From Antennarius striatus (Eukaryota; Chordata; Actinopteri; Lophiiformes; Antennariidae): 64,000 nt of DNA. A model generated the notes under the pieces. The model ran no database searches and was not told where the DNA came from. It worked only from the letters and a program-made list of their open reading frames with translations. Every line of letters starts with the position of its first letter. Position 1 is the stretch's first letter. This document shows positions 62,180-64,000 of this stretch, piece after piece. The position numbers were made by a program, and so were the translations under genes. The stretch spans positions 10,267,001 to 10,331,000 of the forward strand of contig NC_090797.1 of assembly GCF_040054535.1 (NCBI RefSeq), written 5' to 3'.

Positions 62180-62501
62180 AGACTGGAATAGAGCGGTGGA
62201 AATAGGCCAGCCGAAGCCGATGACGGCGGTGAGTGTTGCGCTCAGAGAGCGGCGACTGAGCGGAGGGGCGACGTGTCAGCGGCACGCAGCCAGGTTCTCT
62301 GTCTTGATTGGGCATCAGCCCCGGGCCTCGCTGTTCTCCCGCGTGCCACGCCTGTCCCTCACACACCGCTGCTCTCAGATCTGTCACATTAAGGCCGTCG
62401 CTCAAACACTGACGGTGCTTTGTGATGGCTCGTCTTGCGTCGAGCTGATTACTTTGCTCATTGTAACCCGACTGAAGGAAGTGTTGGAATCTCACCCAGA
62501 G
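62180..62501 (+). other. CpG-dense block with a possible 123-nt exon
   Basis: By eye about 25 CpGs fall in 300 bases at over 55% GC, close to the number expected without CpG depletion, unlike the flanks. A frame open over 62172-62522 contains a segment bounded by a CCGCTGCTCTCAG acceptor (ending 62378) and a strong GTGAGG donor (62502). That segment is 123 bases, 41 codons, from ICHIKAVAQTLTVLC to TRLKEVLESHPE. I do not recognise the peptide. It could be an exon of an unknown gene, a promoter-type CpG island, or both, or neither. Confidence 0.3.
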
Positions 62502-62509
62502 GTGAGGTT

Positions 62510-63540
62510 AATATCCGCTTGGTAATTAGCCATGTTTCCTTAAACTCACCCAATCATTTTGAGGATTTTCTGGAGCTGATAGCAGATACTTTGGGCTGAA
62601 CAGAGTTTGTCAGGTTCCTGTCGGACAGGACAGCTGAGCTGTGCTGTCATTCTGATAATGAGATGTGTGCTTCCTGTAAACTGTCACACATTAATGTGTA
62701 AAAAGTCTTCACTTGTAGTACATCACAGAAACGTGAAGCAGCTGGGTGGCCTTCAGCCAAAATGAAAAATATATATATATTTAATGCACCATATGCTTGT
62801 ATATGTATTTTACCTTGTATGTCAGCAGCTTGGATTTTAATGGTTTGAGTGGAGGCACTTTTAGATATGGGATTACTTTATGGACTCTTAAAACATCAAC
62901 CACCTAACATAAAACGGCCACACACACGGCCTTGTTCTGATTTTTTTTTTTTGGCATTGTTTAGAATGAACAGAGAAGACGGAAGATAAAAAAACCCAAA
63001 CGTTTATCTTTTAAGTGCTGTTGTGAAATCATCTTTATGAGACTTTTATGGTGGTCTTGTCCTGTTTTAATGATGCTGTGCATTTGTCTGCGTTAGTCAG
63101 TTACACAGGAATTAGCTGATGATAAAAAAATAGACTAAGATAAATGCATATTTGTAATTATATGTGTGTCTTGTGGACAAGATAAACTGTAAGATTCTAT
63201 TTAGAGCTAGATAATTATACATTTTTCGAAGAAGCCATGATCAAAAAAATGTAATTACAAAATATTTTTAACCAAATTAAAGATTATTTTTTAATTTTGA
63301 CGCATCAAAAACTGACTATTGAGGTTATATCGGTGTGATACCTGTCCTTTAAAACGTATTGCCTGATCAATTATACTTGCAGTTTAAACACAATTGGGGC
63401 TTTGTAAAATTATTTCAAAGCAAATTTGTCAATAAAAAAAAATTCAAATAACATGAATACAAATACAATCATATTTAATTCTGATATGGCTCATATTAAT
63501 ATTTAATTTCAGTCTGCAGTGTTCTGCATGTGTGTCCCGC
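62510..63540. other. AT-rich intergenic DNA, nothing recognised
   Basis: AT-rich unique DNA with small TA tracts; no gene was found. Confidence 0.5.
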
Positions 63541-63960
63541 CTCCTGGTTTGAGAACTGTGGGCTCACGCAGTAAAAATGCACTTATATATAATATCTAGC
63601 AGGCCTGTTGGCCCTGGCTGCTCTGCTGCACTCAGCTTTCTAACTGCTCTTGTCTCTGTATAATCCCCCCTCCTCATGAATACATTAACGCCGGAGCCTT
63701 AAACTCAGCTTAGCTGGCGGCTCAGCGTCACAGCACATCCTATTACCGACTTTAAATCATTAATGTGACATCGTTTTCACTCAATTTCCAAACACCCACG
63801 GTTGAAAACTGCGTATTTCACTGAGCTGGTGCAGAAAGAGGGGCCGTGCTCGAACAGTCACACAGTTGACTAAACGCACGCGTGCAAGAGGCGAGTGTAT
63901 TTAGAAAAACACAACGTGCATGTGATTCACACCATTCACACCAAGTTCCTCTCTGAGGTA
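63541..63960. promoter_or_regulatory. Candidate conserved noncoding element
   Basis: Unique block with CTCATGAATACATTAACGCC, ACTTTAAATCATTAATGTG and GACTAAACGCACGCGTGC. It is rich in TAAT cores and free of repeats until the A-run at the window edge. Inference only. Confidence 0.25.
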
Positions 63961-64000
63961 TAAGGATTTGCACGAGCAGAACAAAAAAAAAAAAAAAAGT

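Overview
This is a vertebrate nuclear DNA window, almost certainly from a ray-finned (probably percomorph) fish. The genes are split by introns with GT/AG borders, and the background holds fish-type tRNA-derived SINEs, L2/Rex-like LINE tails, a dead Tc1/mariner copy and very long (CA)n arrays. Three protein-coding genes, all on the + strand, could be reconstructed exon by exon with unbroken reading frames. They are iapp (amylin, CDS 3227-4155, 131 aa), pyroxd1 (13 coding exons, 8408-14162, 501 aa) and etnk1 (8 coding exons, 16395-26556, 360 aa). In mammals IAPP and PYROXD1 lie near each other, and ETNK1 lies next to the SOX5 gene desert, so the block looks like a compacted version of human 12p12.

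Layout. 1-2.2 kb: AT-rich flank with LINE and other repeat debris. 2.2-4.4 kb: iapp. 4.4-8.0 kb: AT-rich intergenic DNA. 8.0-14.4 kb: pyroxd1. 14.4-16.1 kb: spacer with a LINE remnant. 16.1-26.6 kb: etnk1, which has a well-formed alternative 3'-terminal exon (19174-19369) and an in-frame optional extension of its last exon (26322-26483). 26.6-about 30 kb: probable etnk1 3'UTR or flank, interrupted by a full-length SINE. About 30-64 kb: a stretch with no convincing coding gene. It mixes SINE copies, a Tc1-like remnant, MITE-like copies, very long dinucleotide arrays, G/C homopolymers, and many non-repetitive islands rich in homeodomain-like motifs that look like conserved regulatory elements. 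One CAAT/GC-box promoter-like segment followed by a splice donor (about 38.98-39.24 kb) and one CpG-dense block with a possible 123-nt exon (62.18-62.50 kb) are the best hints of transcription there.

The three genes do not form a pathway. iapp encodes a secreted, amidated islet hormone. pyroxd1 encodes a FAD/NAD(P)H oxidoreductase linked to protection of the tRNA ligase complex. etnk1 encodes the first enzyme of the CDP-ethanolamine route to phosphatidylethanolamine. Their shared order is a matter of synteny, not of co-function. I found no CRISPR, prokaryotic, viral or toxin system. The most interesting leads are the etnk1 isoform exons, the three-coding-exon iapp precursor and the possible regulatory architecture of the gene-poor half.
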